From Gonatopus flavifemur (lineage: Eukaryota > Arthropoda > Insecta > Hymenoptera > Dryinidae), in assembly GCA_018340375.1 (NCBI GenBank), contig JAFFJZ010000001.1:16014001-16078000 (forward strand): 64,000 nucleotides of DNA. The letters run 5' to 3'. The notes under the pieces are model-generated. The model was not told where the DNA came from. It saw only the letters and a program-made list of their open reading frames with translations, and did no database searches. A program made the position numbers and the translations under genes. Below are positions 1-13,900 of this stretch, in pieces; position 1 is the stretch's first letter, and each line of letters opens with the position of its first letter.

Positions 1-3000
1 GGTATTCTCCTTCACACCTTTCCACACTCTTTTCCTGACAATGACGAGGCCTAAAATTTATTCACCATTGTTATGAGAAAAATATTATTCACTAACTATT
101 TATAAATTAACAAAAATAAAAGTACTCATAATCATTTCTTTTTTTTTAACCACTCCATCCGTTTAAAAATACGAGATAGAAAATAAATCAACTTCGATAC
201 TGTGTCATACGTCCACCGCTTAAAAATCCACCGCTTTATTTAAGGGTCAACATAATATCAAAACGTTGCTAAAATACTTCCCTGTAAAAAATGCTCTATT
301 GAATGGAACTGAAAATAAAAAAGGTTCAAAGACGATTATCTTAAATTTGACGATTCAAAGTATTACAACTGAATTATCAATGTCTTTCAATTTCTATTCA
401 ATGATCTGAAATAAGTATAGGTCATTAAAAGTCAATTTCTAAAAGGTCCGAATAGACTTCTCTGATGGAAAAAGTGTCGATACATATTTTTGAAACTTGA
501 TTTTTTTTTCAATTTCTCAACAATTTGTTTTTAATTGACGAAATTCAACATATTTCGATAAAATTCAATATTAGTTTATGAAATGCAATGAATTTTGTTA
601 AGAATATGTAATTATTCTGTTCGTTTTTGTTAAATTCGTTCGTATCGTTTGTTTTTTTGATCTTGGACCTACCGATCTTTTAAAATATATTTCGAAAATT
701 TTTCCGTCAAAAGGACATCTTTTTTTTCTATTATCGAATTTGGTTAAAATCTGTTGAATTTTATGAAATTTTATTGAATATTATTGAATCACTTCATTCC
801 ACCAGGTATGTAACTCAATTCAAATCCCCAATTCCATTCGATGGTTTTTGAAGGAAATATTTTTTACAGGGTTGTTGATAGAATATAAGCGGAATTGATG
901 TTAGTCAAACTTTTCGAGTGAGTTCAACATAGTAATGACCTCCAGATTGTAATGTCATTAGTCATTACTTAATTCTCATTCCAAAGCTGCGATCAAAACC
1001 AGAACGAAATTCCGGATGATAATTGATTTTATACACTTTTCTCTTTGTATTTCAGTGTTGAATTTTATATTCAAATTTTCACCGTGTATTCAAAACGATA
1101 GTTTGCAAATATTGAAGTGTTTTTTAGAAAATGTTACTCAAACAATTTCGCTAGCGTCTTGCTAGTATCCGCTTAAAACATCATGATTCCAATGGGCATA
1201 GTTAACCAAATAATTTCAGAAAAATATTATTAAAATCTTGCTAAATGTTTGGCACTTGAATTACTTGTAAATATAATTTATAGAAAGTTGTTTGATATTT
1301 GCATACATGGTCTTTAAGTTACATGGTTTTGAATATTTTACAAATCAAATGACAACCCTGTCTATTTCTCCTATCTTATAACATAAAGGTATTCATTTCG
1401 CTCCTCTATATTGAACAAGCAATACAATCGTGATTGAATAAAATAATCATGATTTTATGTATTTATAAAGTTTTCTCGCATTGACTCTTCATCCTACGAT
1501 TTACATTTCAACGGCGCGTGTCATAATCAACAGCCATCCATCACTAAATATAAAAATCTTCAAACTATCTTTTATGTTAAAGAAATGTTCAAATATTTTT
1601 GAAATAAATCTTCTGAAGATTAATATTTTTGAGATATTTGAAGATATTTTAAATATGCTAGTTCTAAAGATGTTCTGAATACATCTTTTTGACGTCTTGC
1701 TGTGGATAAAAGGATTCATTTGGCATAAATCATTGTACGACTAATTTTCTAAGTATGGCCAGTAAGACGAGTCTCTATATCAGCTATCGTTAGGTGCCGA
1801 ACTGGTCCTGTACTTGACTGAGCATTGGCCATTCTGAGAGAATTGGTTGGGCGGTGATCTTTGCCAAAACTTTAAGAAATCTGGAAATATGTAAAAATAT
1901 CTTTTGGATATCTTTGAGATATATTTGCTGATTGGGAAGATCAATCATACGCCAAACCAGTTGGTTGATTCTTACAGAAAGTGAGAAATTGAAGCGCAAG
2001 CAATTTTATAATACTCTTTCACAGCAAACTTTGTTTGGAAAAAACGAGCTTGAGGCTTCGTTCTGATCGTTAATGACCATCACCACGCGTTTCCTGTATC
2101 ATAAAATTATGCATTTATATGACGCGCTTTGAGTCATTTTGTGAGTTCCCTAACAAAAAGTGTTACAAGTAATACAAGATCATTTTTCACATTTTACGGC
2201 AGTCACCCTCTTTTTTTATCTTTCGGCAGATTTTTATGAACGTTTCATTTAAAAAATTCTGCAATTTTTTCTCTTTTGTATACATCCTTTGGGGGTCATC
2301 GCAACTTGATACTTTTCGTAAAAATGACTCATATGAGAGTTTGGCTGGGTCGAACTTGAAAATTGCAAATTCCAGTTTTTCTTTATAAGTTTGAATTTGG
2401 GCATAACTTATGATTCATCGAAATAAAACATAATTGACGACAGTAGAACAACGATCCTCATTTGTACGGACATCAGTTGGCTATATTTTTACCCAGCTAG
2501 AAATTGGGCTTTCTCCAAATTGGACCATCAAAGGCCCTAACTTGGCCCAAGGCAGAGCCTGAGATGCCAAAGAGTCATATTTCTGACAGGATACTGATAA
2601 ATAACGTCTTACACTGGTCACTCGTGATTCTCATGTTGTGCTTGAATTCTTTATCGTGAGTACTGTTGTAGATGAAAGGATTAATAAAATGAATTCACAA
2701 ATATTTCAAACGGTAAGATATTTGACTAATATGAATAATCTTCACATGAATTCGTATCCAATATAAATACATAAAATATTATACAATCTGCACTAAATTA
2801 ATTTGACTAAGACTGGGTTTTTTAAATATTTTGATCTTGAAAAAGGAAGATGGTATAATCCACGCAATAGATACAGAACGCTGTAATAAGAAGATCCTAG
2901 AAAACGAAGTGGTTCCTTCTGGACAATTTTCAGTACTTTTCTTCTTACTTTTCCATTTTCTTCATTCGCTTTATCAGTCGAAATTAATACTTCTCAGTCT

Positions 3001-3758
3001 TCTTCACTGCTCATGATTGGAAAAACAGAAATCACAGACTGAGAGAATTGTGATTATTTTTGTGATTTTAAAAAAAAAGATATATAAAAAGAATGATAAA
3101 CACTTTGTATTCACAGGCATAACGATGATAATAATAGTTATTATTTCAAATACAATACACCAAACGTAAATAAGAAAAATAAAACAGAAAAATTATCAAA
3201 AATAATCACACTTAAGAAATTACGCATGCTTGCACACTTACACGCAAATTATATAAAATCTAAATTCATGAACGTAAATTCGGTATATTATAAATTTATG
3301 TTAACATTTGTTGATTGAGGGATGAGAATAGGGTAAAAAAATTTAATATGACAATATATGAATATTAATGATTGATTAACGTAAATAAAGACCAAACAGT
3401 TAAAAGCGTCATTTATCTAGACCGAAAAATATTGTTCATGTTATCGCGAGTCAAGATTTTTGCACATGTTTGATCATTTCATGCAAGATTGATGAATATA
3501 TGTATTCTATGACAACAAGAACATTTGGAATAATTCATGGAAACGCATATGCGTAGTATGCTTTTAATAGATAAGAACTTTCTACGCGTATGTGCGAAAT
3601 ATTTCAAATATTCTTGTGCTAAGTGTGTATAATACCAGCTATGTAGAATCCTGCAGTCATTCTGTGGATGATATTTTACCGAAGCTCTTAGAATATTACA
3701 ATGAGACTGTTTCAAATATTTCATGAGTGTTGAAATTTCCTCAAGAAAATTTCTCTGC

Positions 3759-3950
3759 ACTGAGAGAAATAATTACTAATACCAAGAAAATATATTCCCG
3801 AATATTTTTAAGAATATATATTCTTGAATGCAGTTAATATGGCGTGGAGCCAAGAGGAATTTTCTTGAATCAAGAAAAAATATTTTTGGAGAAATGAATT
3901 TCTTGGAACAAGAAAATATATTCTTGACGATAGTAATTATTTCTCTCTGT
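3759..3950. repeat. Fold-back MITE, CACTGAG end type
   Basis: The ends are near-perfect inverted copies: ACTGAGAGAAATAATTACT on the left and AGTAATTATTTCTCTCTGT on the right. The interior repeats AAGAAAATATATTC-like words in both orientations, so the whole element can form one hairpin. It has no coding capacity. Confidence 0.75.
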
Positions 3951-4437
3951 CAATGGTTGAGGTGGTAAAAGTTTCTTTATCATATCAAAATATTTTCATT
4001 CACATACTTTTCCTTGGAATTATCTTTCATCCACGTCACGGGAGAATCTTGCAATCCCATACAGCATAAGGACATTCTATAGATATTTTATGAATATTCT
4101 TCCAAGTCTCACTGGATATTTTGATCAGATCATTCAGCACATTCAGAATTTCCAGAGAATACATAACAGGGGAATATTCCAAAGTTGTTCAATTCATATC
4201 TTATGAAACATATTGCGCGGTGTGAGAATTTCTCATGAATGTCAATCTTATCACATTGATTCACTGAGAACATTTATCAGAATGTTCTGGAAAGATTGTG
4301 ATCGCGTGTTATGAGAATATTCATAAACTATCTGATACCATATGGGAAAATATTCGATAGATGCTCAGTAGAATATTATGGAGGTATTGGGATGATAGCG
4401 AAGTTTGAATTGATCATTGGAACGGATTTTCGGATGC

Positions 4438-4889
4438 ACTGTAAACAATTTTTGTAGTAATTTTACCAAATGTCAATGGCAACAGAATTTACATATACAG
4501 TATCAGTGAAATTACATGATACATGTTAATGTAAAAATTACCAACCACACACACCAGTAAATTCACACTTACACCCAAGGTAAATTTACACACACATGTT
4601 AAGTGTAATTTTACCAGAATACAAGTAATGTTACATTGACATGTACGTGTAATGCGATTTCACCAGTCCCAAGTATTTGTAAAATTGCCAATAAATTCGG
4701 TGATTTTACATCGACATGTGGATGTAATTCCATTTTACGAGTACTTGTAAAATTACCATCATATTGTTCATGTGAATTTACCGGTGACATAAAGGGTAAA
4801 AAGACAGCCAAATGTTAGTGGAAATGCATTTTACATGAACAAGCTAGGTAAACTTGTTGCTTGTAATTTTACATGTATTTCTTACAGTG
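4438..4889. repeat. Repeat-rich element bounded by CACTGTAA / TTACAGTG
   Basis: About 450 bp made mostly of alternating GTAAAATTTACC-like words in both orientations, bounded by CACTGTAA and its inverse. Open frames on both strands here are by-products of the repeats. Confidence 0.65.
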
Positions 4890-5808
4890 TGATCTAATCC
4901 TCAAGAGAACAGAAATGTTCAAAAAATACTAAGATAATTGAATGTACTCGCCAAAGAATAACTGATCTACAAAATTCGTTTCCATGAACGATCAAAACTT
5001 GTTGTGAGAATGTTATCTGAGCGTTCTATGAATATTTGAAACGGTCTCACTTGAAGATTTTACGGACATTTCTCCCTGTATTTCATCAGGATGTTCTGAA
5101 AATACATGTTTTCTCATCTCATTAGAATATTCTCAGAATATTCTATGCTATAAGGACGCCCATGAATATCGGATTGATAATTACAGTCATCGTAGAAAAA
5201 ACAGAAGAAAATGAAAATTGAAAACAAATGCATATCGTCAAGGAATAATTCATTAGCAAGTATTAGATAAGATTATTTTATTCCCGTCGTCTACTATCTC
5301 AACTGACCTGTGTAAAATATATTTTATAAAAACCCATTGACGGATGAAAAACTCAATGGGTTTCAGAACGTTGATAACATATCTAAAGAGGGCATAAGAA
5401 TTGAAATCGTTCAAAAAATCGAACTTTTCCTTCATGAAATGGTAGAAAAACATCTCGAAAATATCCCTGCATTTCTCTCCGGCGCTTGTTTTCAGATGAA
5501 ACAGGCACTGTTAAAAATGTTTTGAAATTTCATAACTTTTCCAATTACATCCGTAACTGAAATTTTCAACTCTTGGTATTTGAATTGAGAATTCATTTAC
5601 ACGTGATTGAATTTTCAAATTTTCCTACATTTCATTACGGATTTATGGACATTTTCGTAACTGAAATTTCATACACATGTAACTTAATTTTTCAGTTACG
5701 TGATTGGAAATTGCTTCCGTTACGTGTGTTTGAAGTTTTGTCCAGAAATTTTTAACAGTGGGGTTAGTTTTGGCTACATCCTGAAATAAACTTATATGCA
5801 GAATCGAA

Positions 5809-6156
5809 CACTGAGAAAAATGTGTTTCAGAGAACTAGCAATAAGAGCATTGCTGACATTTTATTGTTGAATATACAATAATTCTTGTTCTTATAGCAAT
5901 ATATAGTTGTCTTATTAACAATAAAATTGTCAATTCAGCAATTTTATTGCTGGTTGACATGTGACAATTCAGCATTGTCATATGTCAACCTACAATAAAA
6001 ATCGTAAAAATATGACCGTTAACGTTGCTGAATTGACAATTCTATCGTTAAAAAGACAACATGTATTGCTATAAGAACAGAAACTATTGTATTTCCCACA
6101 ATAAAATGCCAACAATTCTGTGATTGCTAGTTCTACGAAACATATTTTTCTCAGTG
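5809..6156. repeat. Fold-back MITE (copy 1 of the AGAACTAGCAATA family)
   Basis: It starts CACTGAGAAAAATGTGTTTC and ends with the inverse of CACTGAGAAAAATATGTTTC. The arms stay complementary (AACTAGCAATA, TTGTTGTATATTCAACAATA-like words) to a centre near 5960-5980. A related copy lies at 52116-52386. Confidence 0.8.
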
Positions 6157-7033
6157 AAGGGAGTTTCACTTTTTACTGTGTAGATTGTTTAAAATTGTGC
6201 TCGAATCTGTAACGCGTTTTTCTCCAAACTACTTTTCTCAAAACGGTTGACACGATATCTCCAGTTCTAATAGGCCGATTTACTTGAAATGTGGTATAGA
6301 ACTTCTCTGTGTATCCCTCTATCGTCCCTACCAGATTCATTTCAAAATCAAATTCTTTCCTTCTCCGAGGTACGCACGATAACGGCGTCCTTACTTATTC
6401 AGAATCTTTCGGTTTTATTTGTTTCAGATGACTAGAACTACCGCAATCAAGTCAACCAGAGTGCATGATAATGTTTTCACCCCCCACCTTGTTCCACTGT
6501 AACTTTTTCAACTCTTGATGTTTTTCCCCTAAAATTTCAGTGTTCATTGTTGGAAAATGAATGAATATCTGAGGGAAGAATGGATACTAAAAATGCTTAT
6601 TGAAAGAAGCAGCTTGTCGATCAGAAAACTTTGCCTAATTTACCGGTTCCTTGTACCGACGAGAACAAATGAAATTCGTGTTGTTTGTGCCTCACATTTC
6701 AAACTAGAAAAATGCAAGGAGAAACTCACAAAAATATCGTGATTGATTCAATTGGATTCAATATTTATTTACGGAGAAACCAAAATTTGCTGGCACAGCA
6801 ACATGTGATTTGGTTGTCGAAATGATAAGAATATGATATGCTTGGAAAATGAATGATGAAAACAACGTTGCATGTTCCAAAATGCTTCAATTTTTGAAAT
6901 TCCAAGCTAACGATAATCTTTTTTTCAACCCGTTATATTCTTTCTGAATTTTTCTACGACGACTACCCGCTACGTTATCGATTCACGCGTTGGTCAATGT
7001 TTTTGGTGAATTATTTCACGTTTATGTTCGATA

Positions 7034-7196
7034 AAATACTGCGTGTTTTTCTAATGACTCATAGCGTATAGCGCGATCTCTTTCATTCGCATGGAATATG
7101 GAAAGGCGTGACAGAGAAAGAGGGATAGGGAAAAAGAGGGGCAAGGAAAGGTAAGCATTATACGCTATGGGTCGTGGTCAAGAAAACCCGTGATAT
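7034..7196. repeat. Small fold-back with a purine-rich core
   Basis: CTCATAGCGTATA near 7058 pairs with TATACGCTATGGGTC near 7170, and the flanks (TGCGTGTTTTTCT versus AGAAAACCCGTG) also pair. The core (7108-7150) is almost all A and G on the plus strand. Confidence 0.6.
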
Positions 7197-7731
7197 ATTC
7201 CTTCTTTTTTTTTTTATCCACAACACACAGCAGATATTCTGAAAGTTTTAAAACGTACAAATATTGTCAAAACAAAATTCTTTAAAGAAAAAAATGTTTC
7301 AAACAAGTGATACAAGTGATAATCGATCCTTGCTCAATTTTCATATGAAACATCTTTTTGAAAGAGAAATGATTTTTAAAATACTCAACGGTTCTGAAAC
7401 TTTTGAAACACCCTGTGGATATGTCATAATTATATATGTATAAGGCTATCGATGAATACAAATATTGTATCATGCATTAAAAGATAACAATCCACGTGTG
7501 ATACTTTGCACTTCTCAGCAGTACTCGAATTTTGAATAAAATATGAAATTAGGTAAAATCTACCAAGTGTTTGTGATTACTAAGAGATACAGTAATAATT
7601 TTTTAAAAATAAAAATGTCAAAGCACTCCATGCCTATTATTGCACTTGACAAGCAAAGATCCACATATCGATGGTCAAAATAAGATATTGTTTTGCAATA
7701 AATTTGAAACATAACTGTTATTGTAACTTAC

Positions 7732-7989
7732 CACAAATCGGTTGACTTTGACTTTTGGTGTCCGCGGTGTTTGTTCATTGGTCTGTGAACCAAGGGATTC
7801 GAAACGAGCTCTCAAACTACTCGCCGATTCTATACTCGATTGATCACCTACTGTACTCTGAGCGATTTCCATTTCAGCAACGTGGTGATTTGTTACTTTG
7901 CCATCTGTTTCTTCCCAATGTTCGAATTTTGCACGCAAAGCTTTAGCTCGAGCAGCGGTTTGAGCTTGTTTCAGAAATTCATCTTCTAC
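7732..7989 (-). CDS. Coding exon R, last one found (residues 1295-1380)
   Basis: The exon is 258 nt, phase 0 at both ends, with acceptor ATACGTTATAG and donor GTAAGT. It encodes [27 protein letters not shown], a polar middle, then SLRARFESL and a basic end [18 protein letters not shown] (1311-1320) and SLRARFESL (1352-1360) are two more copies of the repeat. The strong donor means at least one more exon lies further left, outside the window or too short to recognise. Confidence 0.9.
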
Positions 7990-10900
7990 CTATAACGTAT
8001 ATTATATTATTACACTCTTCAATATTACTCCTCAAAAAAATGAGATGTTTCGCTCCTCCGCAACTAGTGGTCATTTTCTGAAGTAATTTGCTGCATAGAA
8101 TCCGAATCCAAAGTCAAAATTGGACTGTCACGTCAGGATTTCGAGGTACACGGAGTTAAGTTCTCGAAATCTGGGTTTTTGGCGACTTTTGAATTTATGT
8201 ACTGAGTGTGGAAAAGTTTTTTGGTCTCCCCTTCTACCAGTACCACTCTTACTCTTCGAATGAATTATCAATCAGTTACCTACAATTTCTTCTTCTAGAG
8301 TTACGACCACTCCAAGTTGTAAAATATATTCTTAGGATCTCTTGGGAGTGCTACCAGGATATATAGGAATGGAGACTTCAATTTTTCAATATAATATTCT
8401 CACTCAGCGATCCCAAAAACTTTCAAATACACATGTTCAAGGGAAAGTTGCCACTGATAAGATGTATTTCTCAAAGGGTTAATTATCAAATGTATTCTTT
8501 TGAGGAATATACTTTTTTAGGAACAAATTTTTCTTGAAGTTTTTGGGGTCGCTCAGTAAGAATATCATATTAGAAAATTGAAATTTTCATTCCCGTACAT
8601 CCTAGCAGCACCCTCAGGAGATCCTAGGAATATTATTATCTTGGGTATATATGTATTTGACAACTTGGAATGTTCGTAACTCTACAAGAAATGGTAGGTG
8701 ACCGAGCAATAGATTATTTCGGAGAGTAAGAGTAGTCCTGAATGACACCATTAAAAAAAAAGACCGACAAAATTTTGTGCGTTCAGCTCATAAATTCAAA
8801 AGTCATCGAAAAACTCACTCTTCGAGAACTTAACTCCAAGTATCTCAAAATGCTCACCTGATGGTCTAATTCTGACTTCGGATTCGGATTCTACGCAGCA
8901 AATTATTCCCGAAAATGACAATTTCATTTGAAGGGGGATTTCATTGCTGACCAGTGTATTGCGAAAATAGAATTAAAACTGGTTTCATTGAAACATGTAG
9001 TCCTATTCCAAGTTTTCCAATTGAAAATTTGAATTGTTCATTCAAATACATCCACAATGAGGTATGAAGACACTGGAGCGCAAATGTCTTCACACTTACT
9101 AATAACATATCAAATCGTTATATTTCATTTCATATAAATAATTTTGAAGCATCTTATTTCAAATCAGATTTTTCCATATTCGATTTTGAATTCGTTCCAA
9201 CTAAATACGTAAATTATAGAATAGGATCGATACTTTTGTACTGGAAAAGTGTATATTTTGTCTATAGATTTTGATAAAATATCGACAAAAATTCGATATA
9301 TTTTATATAGAAAAAAATGGATATTGCTAATTTTGATCAATGATTCAAATTTCAGTAATACGATATGAAAAATGGATACCTTGGGGATGGAGCTCCGAGA
9401 AAAGTGATTCTTCCTTTTTTTATAAAAAATATATCGAATTTTCGTTGAGATTATATCAAAATCTATAGAAATTCAATATATATTTTCTATAAAAAAAAAA
9501 ATAGCCACTGTTCTTTAATTTTGTTCAAGAACCAGCATCACCCAATTTAACTTGAATTTCGAAATTAATATAATTTTATAGCATATTTTAAAAAATGTTC
9601 ACCTTATCGGAAGCTCTAACATAATTAGGATCTTTGTCTTCTCCGCTCTCTTCGCTTTCCGATTCTTCTGCTTCTTCTTCGTCTTCATCCTCATCGGATT
9701 CAGAGGCCGTTTGTTTCGCAAATTTATCCTCCGGCGGTGGAGTGAAACGTTTAAGCGGTTTTGGACCCTCCGGTAACTCCTCTTTGGCAGCATTTTCTTC
9801 CATTTGTCGGAAGATCGACAGCATCTTTCTAGCTGTATCCGTATGCACTACTTCGTCAATTCTGTCGTCTGCTCGCACTACATCTGGATCACGATAAATT
9901 TCTCTCTCCGGAGAATCCATCTATGGAAAAAAGATGAATTAACACATCAACATGACACAAAATACAAGCACAAAAGCCGCTCAATAAATGTTCCCCACGC
10001 TCTGATTCTCGTATCAGTGGAGATCACACAGATTCTTCGCCAACTCCGTTACGACAGTGAAGATATTTTAATTGTGAATTCTATATGCGCAAAGTTGGGC
10101 ATTCGTTGTGCATTCATGTTCCCTGTTATAACTTCTTTAAGAAATTTTTATGCCGTTGAGAGAAAAATTTGCAGAACATTTATTGAGTTTTCCCGGCGAA
10201 AATGATCTCATAAAATTAAGAGATCATTTTCGGCAAGATCGATATTATATTACAACATTGCTTGCACATATGTGGAGAAATCAGACACACCAGCTCGCAC
10301 AATCCATAGTTAGTGATGAATTTTTATTTGAGAAATGTGATACTTGCATTACAAATAAGCCATGTTATCGTTATTGAATTAATTGACTCAAGAACAGTTT
10401 ATCATTCTCGTAAAATTTTTGACGTTAGAATTTACAGTTTTTCCAATTTTTTTCGCAGATGGATCAAAACATACAAATACGTTACAAATCAATATTATTC
10501 AGATTCGTTAAGGATTCATTTGAGATTCATACATCCGTATTTATAAACTGTCATTACGAAGTATGTCAGAACTCCAGACAAATTCTTTGAAAAATGATTT
10601 TAAATACATGTTTTGTATGGAATACACTTCATTTGAATCTTCAATATATGTACAACTTTGAAAATTTATTATATATAATACACAAATGTTCTCAAGTAAT
10701 TTCACAGTTCAATACCGCAGTTTAGATAGATAAATTAATTCCATATAACCTCAGAAATCAAAGGATGTCACTGTCACGAAAAATGATGGAAAATTTATCA
10801 ATTTAGATCACTCGTAGATTGTAATATATTGAATTTAATCCCGTAGATTTTATTGAAAAAAATTCAAAGACGGAGAAATATCATACTCGTGAGTAGTTGC

Positions 10901-13900
10901 TATGGTCCGATAATACTTGAGAAATAACACGAGTCTCCGTATACCCCAACTGCCTCCGAACGCGGTACTACGAAGAGGGCCCCTATCAACCGACATTGCT
11001 GCCACCATCGTGGCTTTCGAGTTTCAATGTGTACGTGTGTATCTTGCATGCGTTACGTTCATGTGGATGAGCGTCTGACTTTGAGACGTGTTGAACACAC
11101 AGACCCTTCTTCACGAATGAAAGGATGTAGGAATAGTAACGGTAAAAATATGGCTTCTGACCATTTAAGAGGGTTCAAGGCCAAGCAAGGAATCGTGTGC
11201 CAATGTGAAAAACTTGTGGGATTCGTAACTTTTTTCAAGATATTACCATAAAATCTTCTGCGAGGAAGATTGATTATTGTCAAAGATATTCAAGATTTAT
11301 AATTAATATTAAAAATATTCTGATGTATGAAATCGTAAAAATTTAGAAATACATTTGGAACTCTCGAATGATACTAAAAAAAATCATTTTGAGGTTTATA
11401 ATCCTCAAGGTTGAAAGTCCCTAGATCGACGCGCTGTAGTTTTGAAATTATCAATGGAATAACCAACCGAAGAACCAACAAATCAAAAAGTCACTAGGAA
11501 AAATTCATGGCTGATCTTGAATATATTCAAAATATATTCACATCATTCTTAACAGGGACTGCAACGTTATTATATTCACTTACGTTACTCATTATATATA
11601 AAATGTATATAATGATATATATATTGTACATAAATTATATATATATATTATATAGATTTTATATATAATGAGTAACGTAAGTAAATAACGTTCCAGTCCC
11701 TGATTTTTAAGCAAAAATATAATGTTTTTGGTACTTCTCGAGTGGGAAATTTGAAAAATTATATATAATTTGTATATAATTTAATATAGTTTGTATGTAA
11801 GTTATATTTCATGAACTCGTTTCCTCTCTTTTATTTATACAGAGAATCGTAACTTTTCAATTCTGAATATTGTCAGCCAAAGATTTATATTATGATTATT
11901 GAAACGTTGAAAATTCTAGCCATGAGGAATCGTATTCTATTATATTCTTGTAATTTTTGAACCACAAAAGACTCAGGAAATCGAATTTGAACCATGAGTG
12001 GTCACCGCCCAGGGTGATACGAGGATTTGAGTTCAAATTGGAGTATTCTGAATTTGAAGCCAGTTCATTTGAAATAAGTAGAGGATGATTTTCATTATAT
12101 CGAAAAGAATGGTTACTGAATTCAAACAATTTTTCCATATGTGCAGTTTAATCCATTTCCCTAAAGTAACCATCGAAATATGAAAGAAATCTTATAAACT
12201 TCATTTCTATAGGCTGCCATACATCACAGAATGTTTCAGTAATGTCTCAAAATATTATTGCAATATTACAATGTCTCAGGATTGTCGTAGTGATATTAAA
12301 TGATATTGTGGAAATGTTTTTGCTGTGTGGACTGCTCCAAAATGCATTATTCTGATTTTTGTAAAAATGTGCTAATTGAGGGGTAATATCACTTTGTGTC
12401 CAAAAATTTTTTAGTAATTTTCTAAGACGTGCCACAAACGATAGGAACATTTTTAGGATATGGGGTTTTTGCATATGAAAGTACTAGTCGTTGAGTACCA
12501 GAAAAAAATTTTGTTATATTTTTATAATACAAAATGGCGACACATCAGCACACTAAAAAAAAGTCTGATCTTTCATATGGGCGTACCGCTGGAGGTCACA
12601 ATTATGAATGTAGAACAAAAAACCGGAATTTTTCTGAAAATGTAGTCCAAAATCTAGAAATCAACGTAGGATTTCTCGATATCAGCTTTTTTACCGATTT
12701 TCGGACGATTTTTTCGAAAAAATCGAGAAAGAAGATTTCAAAATGACGCCCTTCTCTTCGAAATTTGTTTTTCGAAAAAATCCTACGTAGATAGCTAGAT
12801 TTTGAGGTATATTTTGAGTAACTTTTTCATTTTTTGTTGTAGATTCAAAATTGTGACCTGTAGCGGTACGCCCATTTTAACCATGAGAAAAAAATTTTAT
12901 TTTGACCGTACTACCACGCCGCCATTTTGGAATAAAAAAATTGCATGAAAAGTGTTTTTTGTATCCAAAGACTAGTACTTTCATATGCAAAAGACCCCAT
13001 ACATTTATAATTTCTTTTGACTTCACGGCAATAACTTTGAAAAAAACGTCAATTTTTCCGTCCACAAAGTGATGTCAGTCCTCAAAATGTCTCGTAATTA
13101 CTCAGTTTTTATGAGAAAATTATTCGATCGGTCAGACAGAAAGGGAACTGATTGAATACAACTGCGATCGTTTCAGGGAACCGAAAATTTTTTTGTCTCC
13201 AAACTAAAAATCTCTTGAGCCAATATGTTCCTCCAAACTCGGAGAAAATTTTTGGTTTCGTGTCTGTCTGTCTGTCTGTCTGTGTGTGTGTGTGTATGTG
13301 CACCAAATTGCGATGACGGATATTTTCCGTTCCTATCATCCGATCTCCACAAAATTTTTACCACAGTTACATTCGGTGTCGATAGTGGTCCCATATGCGT
13401 TTCAACTCGAACCTCACAGAAAAATAGCGGGGGTGAAGAAAAATGTGATGAAAAATAGTGATTTTGCGATCACGAATATCTCCGCTCTCTGTCATCCTAT
13501 TGCAATGAATTTTTATACAGCTTACGTATGAACTCTTCACATGAGATGAAAATGAGTGTTGATGGGGATCTTTGAAAAAGATCAATCCTCTTTTATATAA
13601 AAAGTATCGAAATTTTATTGAAATCTATAAAAATTATATATATTTTATATGAAAAAAGAATCAATCATTTTTGAAGAACCTTATTACTAACCACGAGGAA
13701 AATATTTTTGTGGTTTTGAAACAGGAGCGATGCTTCTTTGGAGACAGAATATATCAGCTTCTTAGAAGCTGATAAATTTTTTCAATTCTATATAGTTTGG
13801 TATAGTTCATATACGAGGGTGGATTGATAAGTTTCCGGCCTGACCAAGAAAAACAACGTTTTTAAGAATTTTTTTTTTTTTATTTTCAACATAATCTCCT

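Larger units (their letters stand above)
1..7731. other. Intron after exon R running off the left edge
   Basis: AT-rich DNA with no supportable coding exon on either strand; a second LIM domain was looked for on the minus strand and not seen. It contains fold-back elements at 3759-3950, 4438-4889, 5809-6156 and 7034-7196 (listed separately). The rest shows only scattered short AT repeats. Confidence 0.6.

Noticed and set aside
4611..4818. Complementary open frames on both strands
   Set aside because: Both arise from the reiterated GTAAAATTTACC words of a repeat element.
4058..5164. A single 1.1 kb transposon containing the 4438-4889 element
   Set aside because: The outer similar words (GCATAAGGAC and GCTATAAGGAC) are in the same orientation, not inverted, and the paired arms are not convincing.
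1..7731. A second LIM domain or final exon of the gene
   Set aside because: The minus strand was read for the C-x2-C..H-x2-C pattern and for exons in phase 0 after exon R; nothing convincing was found.
9634..9897. 87-codon Ser-rich open frame on the plus strand
   Set aside because: It is the antisense shadow of coding exon Q; the serine run mirrors the acidic codons of the real frame.
13225..13531. Open frames of about 75-80 codons around the GTCT microsatellite
   Set aside because: They are low complexity (repeated Val-Cys-Leu-Ser or His-Thr) created by the tandem repeat.
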